A DNA stretch of 64,000 bases from Pararhizobium arenae (GCF_001931685.1 NZ_MOOY01000001.1:639186-703185), one strand, 5' to 3'; shown: positions 9,558 through 19,853, counted from the first letter of the stretch. A program made the numbers and translations. Notes: generated by a model from the letters alone, not told the origin.

Positions 9558-10811
9558 ATGTCCGAGTACAAGTCCGATTTCCTGCGCACGCTGAAAGAGC
9601 GCGGTTTCATTCACCAGACGTCCGATGACGCCGGTCTTGATGCCCTCTTCGCCAAGGAAACCGTGACGGCCTATATCGGCTTCGATCCGACCGCGCCGAG
9701 CCTCCACGCCGGCGGTCTGATCCAGATCATGATGCTGCACTGGCTGCAGGCGACCGGCCACCGGCCGATCTCGCTGATGGGCGGCGGCACCGGCATGGTG
9801 GGCGATCCTTCCTTCAAGGACGAGGCGCGCCAGCTGATGACGCCGGAAACGATCCAGTCCAACATCGACAGCATCAAGACCGTGTTTTCGAACTACCTGA
9901 CCTACGGCGACGGTCCGAAGGACGCGCTGATGATCAACAATGCCGACTGGCTGCTCGGCATAAACTATCTCGAGTTCCTGCGCGATGTCGGCCGCCATTT
10001 CTCGGTCAACCGCATGCTCGCCTTCGACAGCGTCAAGACGCGCCTCGACCGCGAGCAGTCGCTGTCCTTCCTGGAATTCAACTACATGATCCTCCAGGCC
10101 TACGACTTCGTCGAACTTTACCAGCGCACCGGCTGCCGCCTGCAGATGGGCGGCTCGGACCAGTGGGGCAACATCATCAACGGCATCGACCTCGGCCACC
10201 GCATGGGCACGCCGCAGCTCTACGCGCTGACGTCGCCGCTTCTGACGACCGCGTCCGGGGCAAAGATGGGCAAATCCGTGAACGGCGCCGTCTGGCTCAA
10301 TCCGAGCATGCTGTCGGCCTATGATTTCTGGCAGTATTGGCGCAACACGGAAGACGCCGATGTCTCGCGTTTCCTGAAGCTTTACACGACGCTGCCAATG
10401 GACGAGATCGCCCGGCTTTCGGCACTCGGCGGCTCGGAAATCAACGAGGTAAAGAAAATCCTCGCCACGGAAATCACGGCGATGCTGCATGGACGCGATG
10501 CGGCCGAACAGGCCGCGGAGACGGCCCGCAAGACATTCGAGGAAGGCGCGATCGCCGAAAACCTGCCGACGATCGACGTTTCTACAGCCGAACTCGGCGA
10601 AGGCATCGGCCTTCTGTCTTTGATCGTGCGTGCCGGTTTCGCCGCATCGAACGGCGAGGCGCGGCGTCATGTTCAGGGCGGCGCTGTCCGGATCAACGAC
10701 AACGCCGTTTCCGACGACCGGCTCCTCATCGGTGCCGGCGACTTAACCGCCGATGGCGTGATCAAGCTTTCCGTCGGCAAGAAGAAGCACGCCCTGGTGC
10801 GCCCGGCTTGA
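9558..10811 (+). CDS. tyrS: Tyrosyl-tRNA synthetase
   Basis: Charges tRNA-Tyr. The class I Rossmann core shows the HIGH-type motif as PSLHAGGL and the KMSKS-type motif as AKMGKSVNG. An S4 RNA-binding domain closes the protein (about residues 350-417, [15 protein letters not shown]). The length of 417 residues is normal for bacterial TyrRS. It is followed by a hairpin shared with the convergent AsmA-like gene. Confidence 0.97.
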   Translation: MSEYKSDFLRTLKERGFIHQTSDDAGLDALFAKETVTAYIGFDPTAPSLHAGGLIQIMMLHWLQATGHRPISLMGGGTGMVGDPSFKDEARQLMTPETIQSNIDSIKTVFSNYLTYGDGPKDALMINNADWLLGINYLEFLRDVGRHFSVNRMLAFDSVKTRLDREQSLSFLEFNYMILQAYDFVELYQRTGCRLQMGGSDQWGNIINGIDLGHRMGTPQLYALTSPLLTTASGAKMGKSVNGAVWLNPSMLSAYDFWQYWRNTEDADVSRFLKLYTTLPMDEIARLSALGGSEINEVKKILATEITAMLHGRDAAEQAAETARKTFEEGAIAENLPTIDVSTAELGEGIGLLSLIVRAGFAASNGEARRHVQGGAVRINDNAVSDDRLLIGAGDLTADGVIKLSVGKKKHALVRPA

Positions 10812-10839
10812 GCCCTTCAACGTAAGCAGTTATGCCCTG

Positions 10840-10865
10840 AAAAGCTGGCGCTAGCGCCGGCTTTT
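10840..10865 (+). terminator. Bidirectional hairpin terminator after tyrS
   Basis: AAAAGCTGGCG, loop CTAG, CGCCGGCTTTT form an 11-bp stem with one wobble pair. It ends directly against the stop codon of the convergent downstream gene and carries A and T runs on both sides, so it can serve both strands. Confidence 0.75.
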
Positions 10866-13800
10866 CTATTGGAATTCGAAAATGTTGCGGAAGACGCCAG
10901 GCGCGATGATGGACAGGGGATTGATCGCAAGGTTCGGCTTGTCGAACGGCCCGGTCAGCTTGAATGTAATACCCAGCAGTCCGCGATCACGACCATTGCC
11001 CAGAAGCGTGCCGATGAGCGGCAACTCCCCGAACAGGCGGTTCAACCCGTAGGCCGGCATGAATGTGCCCGTCATCGCCATCAGCCCGTTGCGATCGCGC
11101 AGGACCCCCTGGAACGTGGCTCCGATATCGACACCCCGGACAATGCCGCCATCCAGCGCGATCACCCCCTGATCGATCGCCAGATTGGCATAGCCGCGCT
11201 CGAACCGGGCGGAGCGGACATCGATATCGCGCTTGACCGCCTGGTTGAGACTTCTGCCGTCCGAACCGGTCGGGGTTGAGACGATCGATTGCAACCGGGC
11301 TTCGTTGATCAACGAAAATTTGCGGATATCGATGCTGCCGCGCCACGAATCACCACCCCTGTCGCGAAGCTTCACGTTCAGGAGCCCGCCCCGCATGTTG
11401 CCGTAGAGATCGGCAAAGCGCGCGAGGGCGCCGGCGTCGCCACTCGTCAGTTCGAGCGTATTGTCCGGGCCGCTTGCCACCAGCCGCGCCACGACGGCCT
11501 GCCCGGTCTTCGTCACGGCCGAGAGGTTCAAGGCATCGATCTGACGCCCGCGCGCCGCATAGCGAAGATCAAGGTTTGAGAGCGTCTCGGAATGAAAGCC
11601 GCTGACGACATCCAGTTTCGCGGCAATGGACACCTTATTTCCGCCACTGCTCTTGCCGCCCGTGGAGGATTTCACGCTCGCAAGAATGGGCCGGAAATCA
11701 GCTGCGCGTCCCGTCACGTTCACGTCATACCCGGGCTCGGTACGCCGGATCGAGACACGGTAGTCATCGTCGGCGGCCAGCCGAACCGACCCGAATTCAC
11801 CCTTTCGCAAGCCGCCCTTGTCGACATCGATCGCACCGATCACGCCGAAGCCGTCGCCCTTGAGCACCAGGTTTTCGATACTCGTGACACCATCGACCGT
11901 TTTGGCGGAAAAATCCAGATCGGCGCCGATTCCCCGCCCCTTCGACCAGCCGATCCATGGCAGGTTCAGCGAAGCGTCGCCCAGGTCGGCAGATACGGTC
12001 TGGACGCCCTTGTCGTTGATGTCGATCTCGACGCCCACGACGCCGCCGATGATAGCGGACAGGCCCGGTGCGAGTTTCTTGATGGTTTTGTCGTCGAGCT
12101 TGCCGGAAATCAGGCGCTGGCGCTTTATCGTGCTGCCGGCTCCGATCGGTTCCACCACATCGAGTTCCATCGGGTTTCCGTCGATCTCAGCATCGGATTG
12201 CAGTTCGGCCTTACTTTGGTCGATCCGCAGCGTGCCATCGAGCGCCGTGATTTCGTGCCCGGCCACCGGCGTCTTGAGATCGACACCCTCCAGCGTGATT
12301 TCGGCCTGCCACTGCGGCGGCGGCGGGCTCTGGGACTGGAGGAGGCCGAAGCGCGCGCCCACCGTCGCCGTTACCGGGCCGGACAGGTCCTCTGCCTTGA
12401 AAGGCGTGCGTTGCAGCGCCTGCATCGGTCGATAGCTCGAAAGCTCCGCCAGCGCGTCGGCCGACCCGGAAAGATCGAGCCGCATCTCCGCCATGAGGGG
12501 CTTTTCGTAGGTCTTGGGAATGACGAAATCACCCCCGTTGAGCGTGACGGAACGGCCCGTACCGAAATATGCAGTACCGCCCTTGATGTCGATCTGCATA
12601 TTCTCTCCCTTGAGCGCGAAAGACGCCGCGGCGTCCCTCAGCGGCGGGATATTGCCGGCGACATTCATGCGCGCGTCGGCAAGGTCGAAGGAGATCGCCA
12701 GTTCCTTCGCATTGAGATTGAGCGGGCCGACATTTCGGGCGATGCGCCCCTCGGGCAGGAACACCTCGATCTTGCCGTTTGTCGCCGTGCCGCCGAAAAT
12801 ATTGGCGACAACCCATTTGCGGGCCGTCTTCGCAATCCACCAGGGCCAAAGCTGCTTGACGGCGGACGACTGTATTTTATCGGTAACGGCGACGAAACTC
12901 AGTTGCGGTGACGTTTCGCCGAATTTCATGGCCAGGGAGCCGGCAACGGATCCCTGCGCACTGGCGACTTTCAATTCGTCGAAAACAAGGTCGTGAACCT
13001 CGGACAGGAAGACACCGCGCGCCTTCGCGTCGAAAATCAGCGGGGGTTCGCTGACGTCCTCCGGGGAGGAGCTTGCCCCCTGAACGAGAAGATCGATCGC
13101 AAAGCCCTTGCGCGGGTCCGCATTGACCTGATCCAGATCGATGATCGCTCCGGAGAAAGGAAACACCGAACGGCCGACGCGAATGGTCGATGGCAATATC
13201 TCGACCGAACCGCGCTTGAAGTCATAGGCAAGGTTGATGTCTGACGGTTTCAGCGACGAGGAAAGGCCGCCCGCTTCGAAAATGCCGGCCTCCGTCAGCG
13301 CATTGAGTTCCAGGCTTGGCGCGGCATCATTCGCGCCGCGCACCGCCTTGATCGTCAGGCTCGCATTGCTGTCGATGCCAAAGGCCGCTTCGGTATCGGT
13401 CGCCGCGCGATGCAGCAGAGCCTGCAATGGAAAACCGGACGCGGTTCCATCCAGTCGGTCGATGCTTCCCGACCGCCCGGTCGCGGCGAGTTCAAGCCTC
13501 GCCTTGGCTCCATCGATATCGAAGGCGCCTTGGATCCGCATCGAACCATCGGCAGCCCGCGAAAAATCGAGCGTTTCGATGATCACCGGAACGGTTCTCT
13601 TGCGCGGCCCGACGAAGGACAACCGCATATCGGCAACGCGAACATTTTGCGTGTTGCTGCGCGCAATGAGTTGCGAGATCGAATTGACCTGGTCAAAGGC
13701 GGCCTCAAGCCCCTTACCCGCGTTGTTGATCCGGATGCTGGTGAGGTCGATCGGCTTGCCCTGGGGCAAGAGGGCCGAATCAAGCATTGCCCCTTCCGCC

Positions 13801-14258
13801 TCAATCCGCTGAACCGCGACCCTGCCTGTCAGCAATGCGAGCGTATCGAGCTCGATGTAGACAGAGTTGGTGGTAATCAGCCGCTTGCCGGACACTTTCT
13901 CGACAAGCGTCACATCGCGCGCCTTGAGCGTCAGGGCGCCGTTGCCGGTCATCCGCAGAACCGTGCCAGCGACCTCGGCGCGATAGGCATTCCCGAGGGC
14001 CGAATTCAAGGCAGCTGTTGCGCGCGCGTTCAAAGGCCGGTCGATCAGCCCGCCTTCGACCGCGAGCAGAATCAGCATCACAAGCGCAAGCGCGAACGTG
14101 CAGAAACCGAGGAAAACACCAGCAGTCATGTGAAGACCGCTGCGACGCGACGGAGCGTGGACAATGCACGGGTCGTGCGCCTGCGCCGAAGGCAGTTTGT
14201 GAAGGGGGACTATATCGCCCTTGCCGAACCTGACTTTTTCGCCGCGGATGTCGCTCAT
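10866..14258 (-). CDS. AsmA-like / DUF3971 large periplasmic protein
   Basis: 1130 residues. A single N-terminal membrane anchor (about 44-70) is followed by a very long repetitive beta-strand region. The motif pattern is typical of AsmA/YhdP/TamB proteins, which bridge the inner and outer membranes and are thought to move phospholipid. The C-terminus holds the AsmA-2-like block (GVDIGATFQGVLRDRNG...MTGTFMPAYGLNRLFG). It is divergent from the peroxiredoxin gene. The exact member of the superfamily cannot be fixed by eye; a DUF3971 protein of rhizobia is the best match. Confidence 0.82.
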   Translation of the reverse strand: MSDIRGEKVRFGKGDIVPLHKLPSAQAHDPCIVHAPSRRSGLHMTAGVFLGFCTFALALVMLILLAVEGGLIDRPLNARATAALNSALGNAYRAEVAGTVLRMTGNGALTLKARDVTLVEKVSGKRLITTNSVYIELDTLALLTGRVAVQRIEAEGAMLDSALLPQGKPIDLTSIRINNAGKGLEAAFDQVNSISQLIARSNTQNVRVADMRLSFVGPRKRTVPVIIETLDFSRAADGSMRIQGAFDIDGAKARLELAATGRSGSIDRLDGTASGFPLQALLHRAATDTEAAFGIDSNASLTIKAVRGANDAAPSLELNALTEAGIFEAGGLSSSLKPSDINLAYDFKRGSVEILPSTIRVGRSVFPFSGAIIDLDQVNADPRKGFAIDLLVQGASSSPEDVSEPPLIFDAKARGVFLSEVHDLVFDELKVASAQGSVAGSLAMKFGETSPQLSFVAVTDKIQSSAVKQLWPWWIAKTARKWVVANIFGGTATNGKIEVFLPEGRIARNVGPLNLNAKELAISFDLADARMNVAGNIPPLRDAAASFALKGENMQIDIKGGTAYFGTGRSVTLNGGDFVIPKTYEKPLMAEMRLDLSGSADALAELSSYRPMQALQRTPFKAEDLSGPVTATVGARFGLLQSQSPPPPQWQAEITLEGVDLKTPVAGHEITALDGTLRIDQSKAELQSDAEIDGNPMELDVVEPIGAGSTIKRQRLISGKLDDKTIKKLAPGLSAIIGGVVGVEIDINDKGVQTVSADLGDASLNLPWIGWSKGRGIGADLDFSAKTVDGVTSIENLVLKGDGFGVIGAIDVDKGGLRKGEFGSVRLAADDDYRVSIRRTEPGYDVNVTGRAADFRPILASVKSSTGGKSSGGNKVSIAAKLDVVSGFHSETLSNLDLRYAARGRQIDALNLSAVTKTGQAVVARLVASGPDNTLELTSGDAGALARFADLYGNMRGGLLNVKLRDRGGDSWRGSIDIRKFSLINEARLQSIVSTPTGSDGRSLNQAVKRDIDVRSARFERGYANLAIDQGVIALDGGIVRGVDIGATFQGVLRDRNGLMAMTGTFMPAYGLNRLFGELPLIGTLLGNGRDRGLLGITFKLTGPFDKPNLAINPLSIIAPGVFRNIFEFQ

Positions 14259-14581
14259 CGGCGCAGGGTGCCCCCGTCAAGCAATCTCTGTCCAGTCATA
14301 AGTCTCGTTTTCCTCGCCCGTCTGCCCGAACGCCGAGGAGCACGGTAGATCAATATCGAACAGGCTCTTGAAGGCACGCCCCGCATATCGGACGGACGCC
14401 TGCTGCACGTCAAGCCGAAGCGGCCCGACGAGCGCCTCAATCAACGACTTTGCCTTGCTATGCCATCACAGCGGTCACAAGACCGTTCCCGGACCGCACG
14501 AGGGCTTTACGTGCCGGATACGCGCCGCTAAATCCGGAGCGGCTGCCTATTATGGAAAATGGACAAAAGCGAGGTCGTTTC

Positions 14582-15067
14582 ATGGCAAAAGTAGCAATGG
14601 GTGACAAGGCTCCGGATTTCAAGCTTCCGCGAGACGGCGGAGCAACCGTGGCGCTATCCGATTATGCCGGACGGTGGCTGGTTCTCTTCTTCTATCCAAA
14701 AGATGACACCAGCGCCTGCACCGCCGAGGCGGTGGATTTCAGTCTCAGGATGAAAGATTTCGCGGCGCTGGGCGTCGATGTCCTGGGGCTGTCGCCTGAC
14801 CCGGTGAAGAAGCACGACAAATTCGTTCGGAAATACGAATTGGTCACGCCGCTTGTATCCGACGAGGAAAAAGCCGTTTGCGAAGCCTACGGCGTCTGGG
14901 TGGAAAAATCGCTTTACGGACGCAAATACATGGGGGTCGAGCGCACCACGCTTCTGATCGGCCCCGATGGAACGGTCCGCAGGATCTGGGAGAAGGTCAA
15001 GGTTCCCGGCCATGTCGATGAGGTTTTCGAGCAAACGAAAACCGAGGTGGACGCTCATCGCTCATGA
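14582..15067 (+). CDS. bcp: Bcp-type thiol peroxiredoxin
   Basis: Reduces hydroperoxides with a reactive cysteine. The thioredoxin fold holds the peroxidatic centre FFYPKDDTSACTAEA. The second cysteine normally found five residues later in E. coli Bcp is replaced by Val (CTAEAVDF), so this looks like a 1-Cys or atypical member. I placed the start at the ATG at 14582 (MAKVAMGDKAPDF); longer in-frame starts add sequence unlike the family. Its stop codon overlaps the next start as ATGA, pointing to translational coupling with the DUF455 gene. Confidence 0.9.
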   Translation: MAKVAMGDKAPDFKLPRDGGATVALSDYAGRWLVLFFYPKDDTSACTAEAVDFSLRMKDFAALGVDVLGLSPDPVKKHDKFVRKYELVTPLVSDEEKAVCEAYGVWVEKSLYGRKYMGVERTTLLIGPDGTVRRIWEKVKVPGHVDEVFEQTKTEVDAHRS

Positions 15068-15891
15068 GCGACCTTCCCCGCATCCACAGCCTGCGCGACG
15101 GCGCAGCCAAGGCGATCGCCGCTGCGGATCTCGATGAAAAAACGGCGCTTGCGCAGGAAACTGCGCGGCGCTGGGAAAGTCGCACGCTGTCGCTTCGCTC
15201 GCCACTCGATCTGGCGGTCCCGGATCGTCCGGGACGACCGGAGCGCCCGGAACTCATCGCTCCGACCAAAATGGTGCGGCGATCCCTCAACTCGACGCGG
15301 GGACGCATCGCCCTTCTCCACTCCATCGCCCATATAGAACTCAACGCCGTGGATCTGGCGCTGGATATCGTGGCGCGGTTTGCGTCGGAAAAAGTGCCGA
15401 ACTCCTTTTTCGACGGCTGGATGCGGGTAGCCTTCGAGGAGGCAAAACATTTCCGGCTCGTCCGGCAACGGCTGCGCGAACTGGGGGCAGACTACGGAGA
15501 CATGCCGGCCCATGACGGCTTGTGGCAGGCCGCTCACGACACCAGAAACGACCTGACGGCGCGCCTCGCCGTTGTACCGCTCATCCTCGAAGCCCGTGGC
15601 CTCGACGTGACGCCGGCACTTCAGGCCAAGATGCGTGAAGCCGGCGACCTTAAGACAGCCGCTGTGCTGGACGTCATCTATGAGGACGAGAAAGGCCATG
15701 TTGCGGTCGGCGCGAAATGGTTCCGTTTCCTCTGCGCGCGCCAGAAGAAGGATCCTGCCGCAGCCTTTCAGGCGCTGGTGCGGGCAAATTTCCGCGGTCC
15801 GCTGAAGGCACCCTTCAACGACGTCGCACGGGCCGAGGCCGGACTGACACCGTCCTTCTACCGTTCGATGACCGCCTCGACGAATATCTGA
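15064..15891 (+). CDS. DUF455 ferritin-like protein
   Basis: 275 residues. Repeated E/H motifs (HSIAHIELNAVDLAL, FEEAKHFRLVRQRL, YEDEKGHVAVGAKWF) are those of a di-iron four-helix ferritin-like fold, related to MiaE-type hydroxylases. The substrate is unknown. Translational coupling to a peroxiredoxin suggests a link with oxidative stress, but this is inference. Confidence 0.87.
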   Translation: MSDLPRIHSLRDGAAKAIAAADLDEKTALAQETARRWESRTLSLRSPLDLAVPDRPGRPERPELIAPTKMVRRSLNSTRGRIALLHSIAHIELNAVDLALDIVARFASEKVPNSFFDGWMRVAFEEAKHFRLVRQRLRELGADYGDMPAHDGLWQAAHDTRNDLTARLAVVPLILEARGLDVTPALQAKMREAGDLKTAAVLDVIYEDEKGHVAVGAKWFRFLCARQKKDPAAAFQALVRANFRGPLKAPFNDVARAEAGLTPSFYRSMTASTNI

Positions 15892-16009
15892 AATCCGCCG
15901 AGCCAAGCCGCTTCCGTCGCACGGAATGAGTGGATTTAAAGGCTTTATTAACCTTAACAAGCTCTAATCGCTCCCATCAGAAACGCAGTCATGCGGCGAG
16001 GGCGATCAG

Positions 16010-17350
16010 GTGTCAGGGCGGGCAGAAAATCGCGTTTTCGGCAGGAAAGCCGAAAAACACATCCTGATCCTTGCAAAGGGCGACAAGGTCCGCCACGTCA
16101 CGTTCCAGCCCTGGATGGCCGCTCTTTCGGTCAGCCTCATCTCCGCCTTGAGCATCGGCTATTTGGCCGCCACCTCCTATCTCGTGCTGCGCGACGACCT
16201 CATCGGCGGCACGATGGCGCGTCAGGCGCGCATGCAGCACGAATATGAAGACCGGATCGCCGCACTGCGGGCGCAGGTCGACCGCGTCACCAGCCGTCAG
16301 CTGCTCGATCAGCAGATCGTGGAGGAAAAGGTCGAAAAGCTGCTAGAACAGCAGCTTGCCCTTACCTCGCGTCACGGCAAGCTCGGTTCGCTGCTCGACC
16401 GCGCCGAAGACGCCGGCGTTTCCGCTTCCGAGGATCAGGGGACAGCACCTGCTATCAACGCCTACGAAAAGCGCGCTGACGCCGCCGGTTCACGCGGCCT
16501 TGCCGCGATCGAACGGCTGATGGGCATCGCCAAGGACGATCAGCCGTCCACCACCGTTCCCGTCCCGGCCGCGCTTGCCTATGCGCCGACCGCCGCACGC
16601 GAATCGACCTCCGATCGCGCCGACCGGCTTTTTTCCCGCGTTACCCTTTCGCTCAAGGATATCGAACGCGCGCAACGCATGCGGGTGGAAAACCTGACCG
16701 AACAGACCGACCAAGCCGCCGACGAGATCGCCGCCATCCTCTCGCGCACCGGCATTCGCATGACCGACCCAGCGCCGTCGCCTGAAACCGCCGCAAGCCT
16801 TCCGGACGAGCCGCAGTTGGACATCGGCGGCCCCTACGTCGCCCCGGAAACCGCCGCGGATTTTGACGCATCCCTGGTCGCCCTGGACGGTGCGCTCGGC
16901 AGGCTTGAAGAGATGCGTAGCCAGGTAAAGAAATTGCCCTTCGACAACCCCTCCCCGGCGAGCGACATCACGAGCCGGTTCGGCAATCGTCTGGATCCCT
17001 TTCTCGGCCGGCTCGCTCTGCACGCCGGCATCGATTTTCGTGCCGCGATCGGCACGCGCATCTCCGCAACGGCTCCTGGAACCGTCATCTCCGCCGGCCG
17101 AAACGGAGGCTACGGCAACATGGTTGAAATCGATCACGGCAATGGCGTCACGACACGCTACGCGCATCTGTCCAGCATTCTCGTGAATGTCGGCGACCAT
17201 GTGAAGGCTGGCGAGGCCATTGCAAAGACAGGCAACACCGGCCGCTCGACCGGCCCTCACCTTCATTACGAAGTCCGCTTGAACGGCGAGGCCGTCGATC
17301 CCATGCGCTTCCTGATGGCCGGTCTGAAACTGGAAAAACTGGTGAACTGA
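16010..17350 (+). CDS. M23 family metallopeptidase
   Basis: Cell-wall endopeptidase or regulator anchored in the inner membrane. A membrane segment lies at about residues 38-62. A coiled-coil region follows (about 75-130), then an Ala/Glu-rich linker and a C-terminal LytM domain. Zinc ligands are visible in LHAGIDF (HxxxD) and HLHYE (HxH), so the domain should be catalytically active. The start is GTG at 16010; a nearby ATG at 15991 is in another frame. A clear terminator follows. Confidence 0.9.
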   Translation: MSGRAENRVFGRKAEKHILILAKGDKVRHVTFQPWMAALSVSLISALSIGYLAATSYLVLRDDLIGGTMARQARMQHEYEDRIAALRAQVDRVTSRQLLDQQIVEEKVEKLLEQQLALTSRHGKLGSLLDRAEDAGVSASEDQGTAPAINAYEKRADAAGSRGLAAIERLMGIAKDDQPSTTVPVPAALAYAPTAARESTSDRADRLFSRVTLSLKDIERAQRMRVENLTEQTDQAADEIAAILSRTGIRMTDPAPSPETAASLPDEPQLDIGGPYVAPETAADFDASLVALDGALGRLEEMRSQVKKLPFDNPSPASDITSRFGNRLDPFLGRLALHAGIDFRAAIGTRISATAPGTVISAGRNGGYGNMVEIDHGNGVTTRYAHLSSILVNVGDHVKAGEAIAKTGNTGRSTGPHLHYEVRLNGEAVDPMRFLMAGLKLEKLVN

Positions 17351-17450
17351 CACCTTGCAGCGCCTGCCGCGCATCACGAGACACGATGCGCAATGCCGCA
17401 GTTGCCGCGCCAAACCTTAAAAAGCATGACGAAATTACTTCTTTTTATTG

Positions 17451-17480
17451 ACCGGGCAATCAATCAAATGCCCGGTTTTC
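17451..17480 (+). terminator. Terminator after the M23 peptidase gene
   Basis: ACCGGGCA (17451-17458) and TGCCCGGT (17469-17476) form a perfect 8-bp stem with a 10-nt loop, followed by TTTC. Confidence 0.75.
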
Positions 17481-17548
17481 TTGACTTTGTTCCGTATTCA
17501 GCCTAAGAGCCCCCACAACGCGCCCCAAGAGCGAGCGCGATTTCACCA

Positions 17549-19096
17549 GTGTTCTCCCGAACCGGAACGGAAACAGATTTCCAATTGACCACGTTTTCTG
17601 ATCTTGGCCTGAGCCAAAAGGTACTCTCCGCAGTCACGGATGCGGGCTATACCATCCCGACGCCGATCCAGGCAGGAGCCATCCCGCCGGCCCTCAAACG
17701 TCGCGACATTCTCGGTATTGCACAGACGGGTACGGGCAAGACAGCTTCCTTCGTGCTGCCGATGCTGACGCTCCTCGAAAAAGGCCGCGCGCGGGCTCGC
17801 ATGCCACGTACGCTGATTCTCGAGCCGACCCGCGAGCTGGCCGCCCAGGTTGCCGAAAACTTTGAAAAATACGGCAAGAACCACAAGCTCAACATCGCCC
17901 TCCTGATCGGCGGCGTTTCGTTCGATGAACAGGATCGCAAGCTCGAGCGTGGCGCGGATGTGCTGATCTGCACTCCCGGCCGACTGCTCGATCACTGCGA
18001 ACGCGGCAAGCTGTTGATGACCGGCGTCGAAATCCTTGTGATCGACGAAGCGGACCGCATGCTCGACATGGGCTTCATCCCCGACATCGAACGCATTGCC
18101 AAGCTTATCCCCTTCACGCGTCAGACCCTGTTCTTCTCGGCCACGATGCCGCCGGAAATCCAGAAGCTGGCCGACCGCTTCCTGCAGAACCCGGAACGCA
18201 TCGAAGTGGCGCCGCCGTCCTCGACGGCAAAGACCGTCAGCCAGCGCTTTGTCGCAACGCATTCGAAAGATTACGAGAAGCGCGCTGTGTTGCGCGATCT
18301 CATCAAGGCACAGGAAGAACTGAAGAACGCGATCATCTTCTGCAACCGCAAGGTGGATGTCGCCGATCTGTTCCGCTCGCTGGAGCGTCATGGTTTCTCC
18401 GTCGGCGCGCTTCATGGTGATATGGATCAGCGTTCGCGCACGACGATGCTTGCCAATTTCAAGGACGGCAATATCCAGCTGCTCGTCGCATCCGATGTTG
18501 CCGCCCGCGGCCTCGACATCCCGGACGTCAGCCACGTCTTCAATTTCGACGTGCCGATCCACGCGGAAGATTATGTTCACCGCATCGGCCGCACCGGCCG
18601 CGCCGGCCGTTCGGGTGCTGCGTTCACGCTGGTCAGCAAGCGCGATACGAAGTTCACCGACGCCATCGAGAAACTCATCGACCAGAAGATCGAATGGCTG
18701 AACGGCGATCTGTCCAGCCTGCCGGCCCCGATGGAGAGCCACGACAGCGGCAAATCCGAACGCGGTCGCTCGGAACGCGGTCGCGACGGCAAGCGCGGCA
18801 GGCGCAACGACGCCTCCAGTCACAAATCGGACACCAAATCAGACGATATTGCGCTCGCAAACGAAGCAGCGGTTACAGCAAAGGCGGAACCCGTGAAGAC
18901 AGAACGTAAGGCAGATACCAAGCCGCAGCAGAATGCGTCTCGCAATGCAAATCGGCATGCATCTGCACCGCATGCTGCCAACGATGACAACCGCGATCGC
19001 CGCAACCGCTACCGCCGCGATCACGATGACGGCCCGACGCCGGTCGGCTTCGGCGATGACATTCCGGCTTTCATGCTGATCGCCGGCAAGGCCTGA
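17549..19096 (+). CDS. rhlE: DEAD-box ATP-dependent RNA helicase (RhlE-like)
   Basis: Unwinds RNA duplexes, probably in ribosome assembly or cold adaptation. Q motif and Walker A (AQTGTGKT), DEAD box as VIDEADRMLD, SAT (FFSATMP) and motif VI HRIGRTGRAGR are all present. The C-terminal 150 residues are a basic, low-complexity tail rich in Arg, Lys and Asp, usual for RNA binding. The start is uncertain: a GTG at 17549 or a TTG at 17585 (LTTFSDLGLSQKVL). It is single, with a strong terminator after it. Confidence 0.93.
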   Translation: MFSRTGTETDFQLTTFSDLGLSQKVLSAVTDAGYTIPTPIQAGAIPPALKRRDILGIAQTGTGKTASFVLPMLTLLEKGRARARMPRTLILEPTRELAAQVAENFEKYGKNHKLNIALLIGGVSFDEQDRKLERGADVLICTPGRLLDHCERGKLLMTGVEILVIDEADRMLDMGFIPDIERIAKLIPFTRQTLFFSATMPPEIQKLADRFLQNPERIEVAPPSSTAKTVSQRFVATHSKDYEKRAVLRDLIKAQEELKNAIIFCNRKVDVADLFRSLERHGFSVGALHGDMDQRSRTTMLANFKDGNIQLLVASDVAARGLDIPDVSHVFNFDVPIHAEDYVHRIGRTGRAGRSGAAFTLVSKRDTKFTDAIEKLIDQKIEWLNGDLSSLPAPMESHDSGKSERGRSERGRDGKRGRRNDASSHKSDTKSDDIALANEAAVTAKAEPVKTERKADTKPQQNASRNANRHASAPHAANDDNRDRRNRYRRDHDDGPTPVGFGDDIPAFMLIAGKA

Positions 19097-19125
19097 TCGC
19101 GACATCCTGCCGGTTAAAATAATGG

Positions 19126-19160
19126 AACCGTCCGTGCGAAAGCGCGGGCGGTTTGTTTTT
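19126..19160 (+). terminator. Strong intrinsic terminator after the helicase gene
   Basis: AACCGTCCGTGC (19126-19137), tetraloop GAAA, GCGCGGGCGGTT (19142-19153), then TGTTTTT. The stem is 12 bp with two wobble pairs. Confidence 0.88.
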
Positions 19161-19179
19161 ACGGGGCGTGGCAGGACGC

Positions 19180-19314
19180 TCAGCCACCGACCACCACAAG
19201 AGCGGTGGTCAACGGCCCCTGAGCCGTGTGGCTCCAGAGCTGGTATGCGATCACCGTACCAAGAATGGCGGACCAGATCGCAAAATCTCCAAATCGAAAA
19301 AGCGGCTCTCTCAT
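19180..19314 (-). CDS. Small single-pass membrane protein, unknown
   Basis: 44 residues from MREPLFRF, with a hydrophobic segment at about 11-27 and again near the C-terminus. The ATG at 19314 is preceded by AGAGGAAA, a good ribosome site, which is why I prefer it to the in-frame start at 19398. It lies alone between convergent and divergent genes. Function not recognised. Confidence 0.55.
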   Translation of the reverse strand: MREPLFRFGDFAIWSAILGTVIAYQLWSHTAQGPLTTALVVVGG

Positions 19315-19512
19315 CGTGGTTTCCTCTAGATGGGCAACAGCGTTGAGAGGAATATGCGCCTGATTGTTCACCTTTATAAGCCCATGAACAGTGAACACTG
19401 CATCCAGTATTGAACAATCGAGATCGACGGCTGGGAAGCCGGTGACCGCCTCTCAAAATCATGGTATGCTCGTCGCTTGAACCCAGCGAATGCGATGTTA
19501 TGGAGGATAGCG

Positions 19513-19731
19513 ATGCATTACAGCCTGCAGTTCTTTAGCTGGACACCGCACGAAGGCGTGCATCAGGTCGGCTCGATTATCGAAGTCAATGCGCTCAACC
19601 CGAAGCTCGCCGCAACGGCGCTTCTGGGCGTTCGCCTTGATGACGCCGGTGCTGCGCGCCGGCTGGCCGTGCGCGTCTGGAATGACAGCGACGACAGCAA
19701 GGCGGATTGTACCTGTTATTACTACCATTAG
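19513..19731 (+). CDS. Small hypothetical protein
   Basis: 72 residues starting MHYSLQFFSW. The ATG at 19513 is preceded by TGGAGGA at correct spacing; earlier in-frame starts lack one. The C-terminus is odd, ending CTCYYYH with two cysteines and three tyrosines. No domain recognised. It lies 171 bp upstream of lexA on the same strand. Confidence 0.55.
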   Translation: MHYSLQFFSWTPHEGVHQVGSIIEVNALNPKLAATALLGVRLDDAGAARRLAVRVWNDSDDSKADCTCYYYH

Positions 19732-19838
19732 GCGAGACGTCGCTGATCGCTGCAAACGTCATCCTGTTGAGCTACAGGCAGGAGCGGCGGCGCTATTTCA
19801 ACTGCATAGCCGGGCCTCACTTCGTTTTAGGACTTGCG

Positions 19839-19853
19839 GAACACAACTGGAAC
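19839..19853 (+). promoter_or_regulatory. SOS (LexA) operator upstream of lexA
   Basis: GAACACAACTGGAAC is a perfect GAAC-N7-GAAC repeat 49 bp before the lexA start, as expected for autoregulation. A degenerate second box, GTTC-N7-GTTT, lies at 19865-19879. Confidence 0.85.

Noticed and set aside
11592..12911. 439-codon open frame antisense to the AsmA-like gene, and another at 13410-14348
   Set aside because: Shadows; Arg/Asp-rich composition typical of reverse-strand reading in this genome.
14277..14444. 55-codon minus-strand frame with TTG start between the AsmA-like and bcp genes
   Set aside because: Composition is fairly protein-like, but the start is weak and no family is recognised, so I left it out of the gene list.
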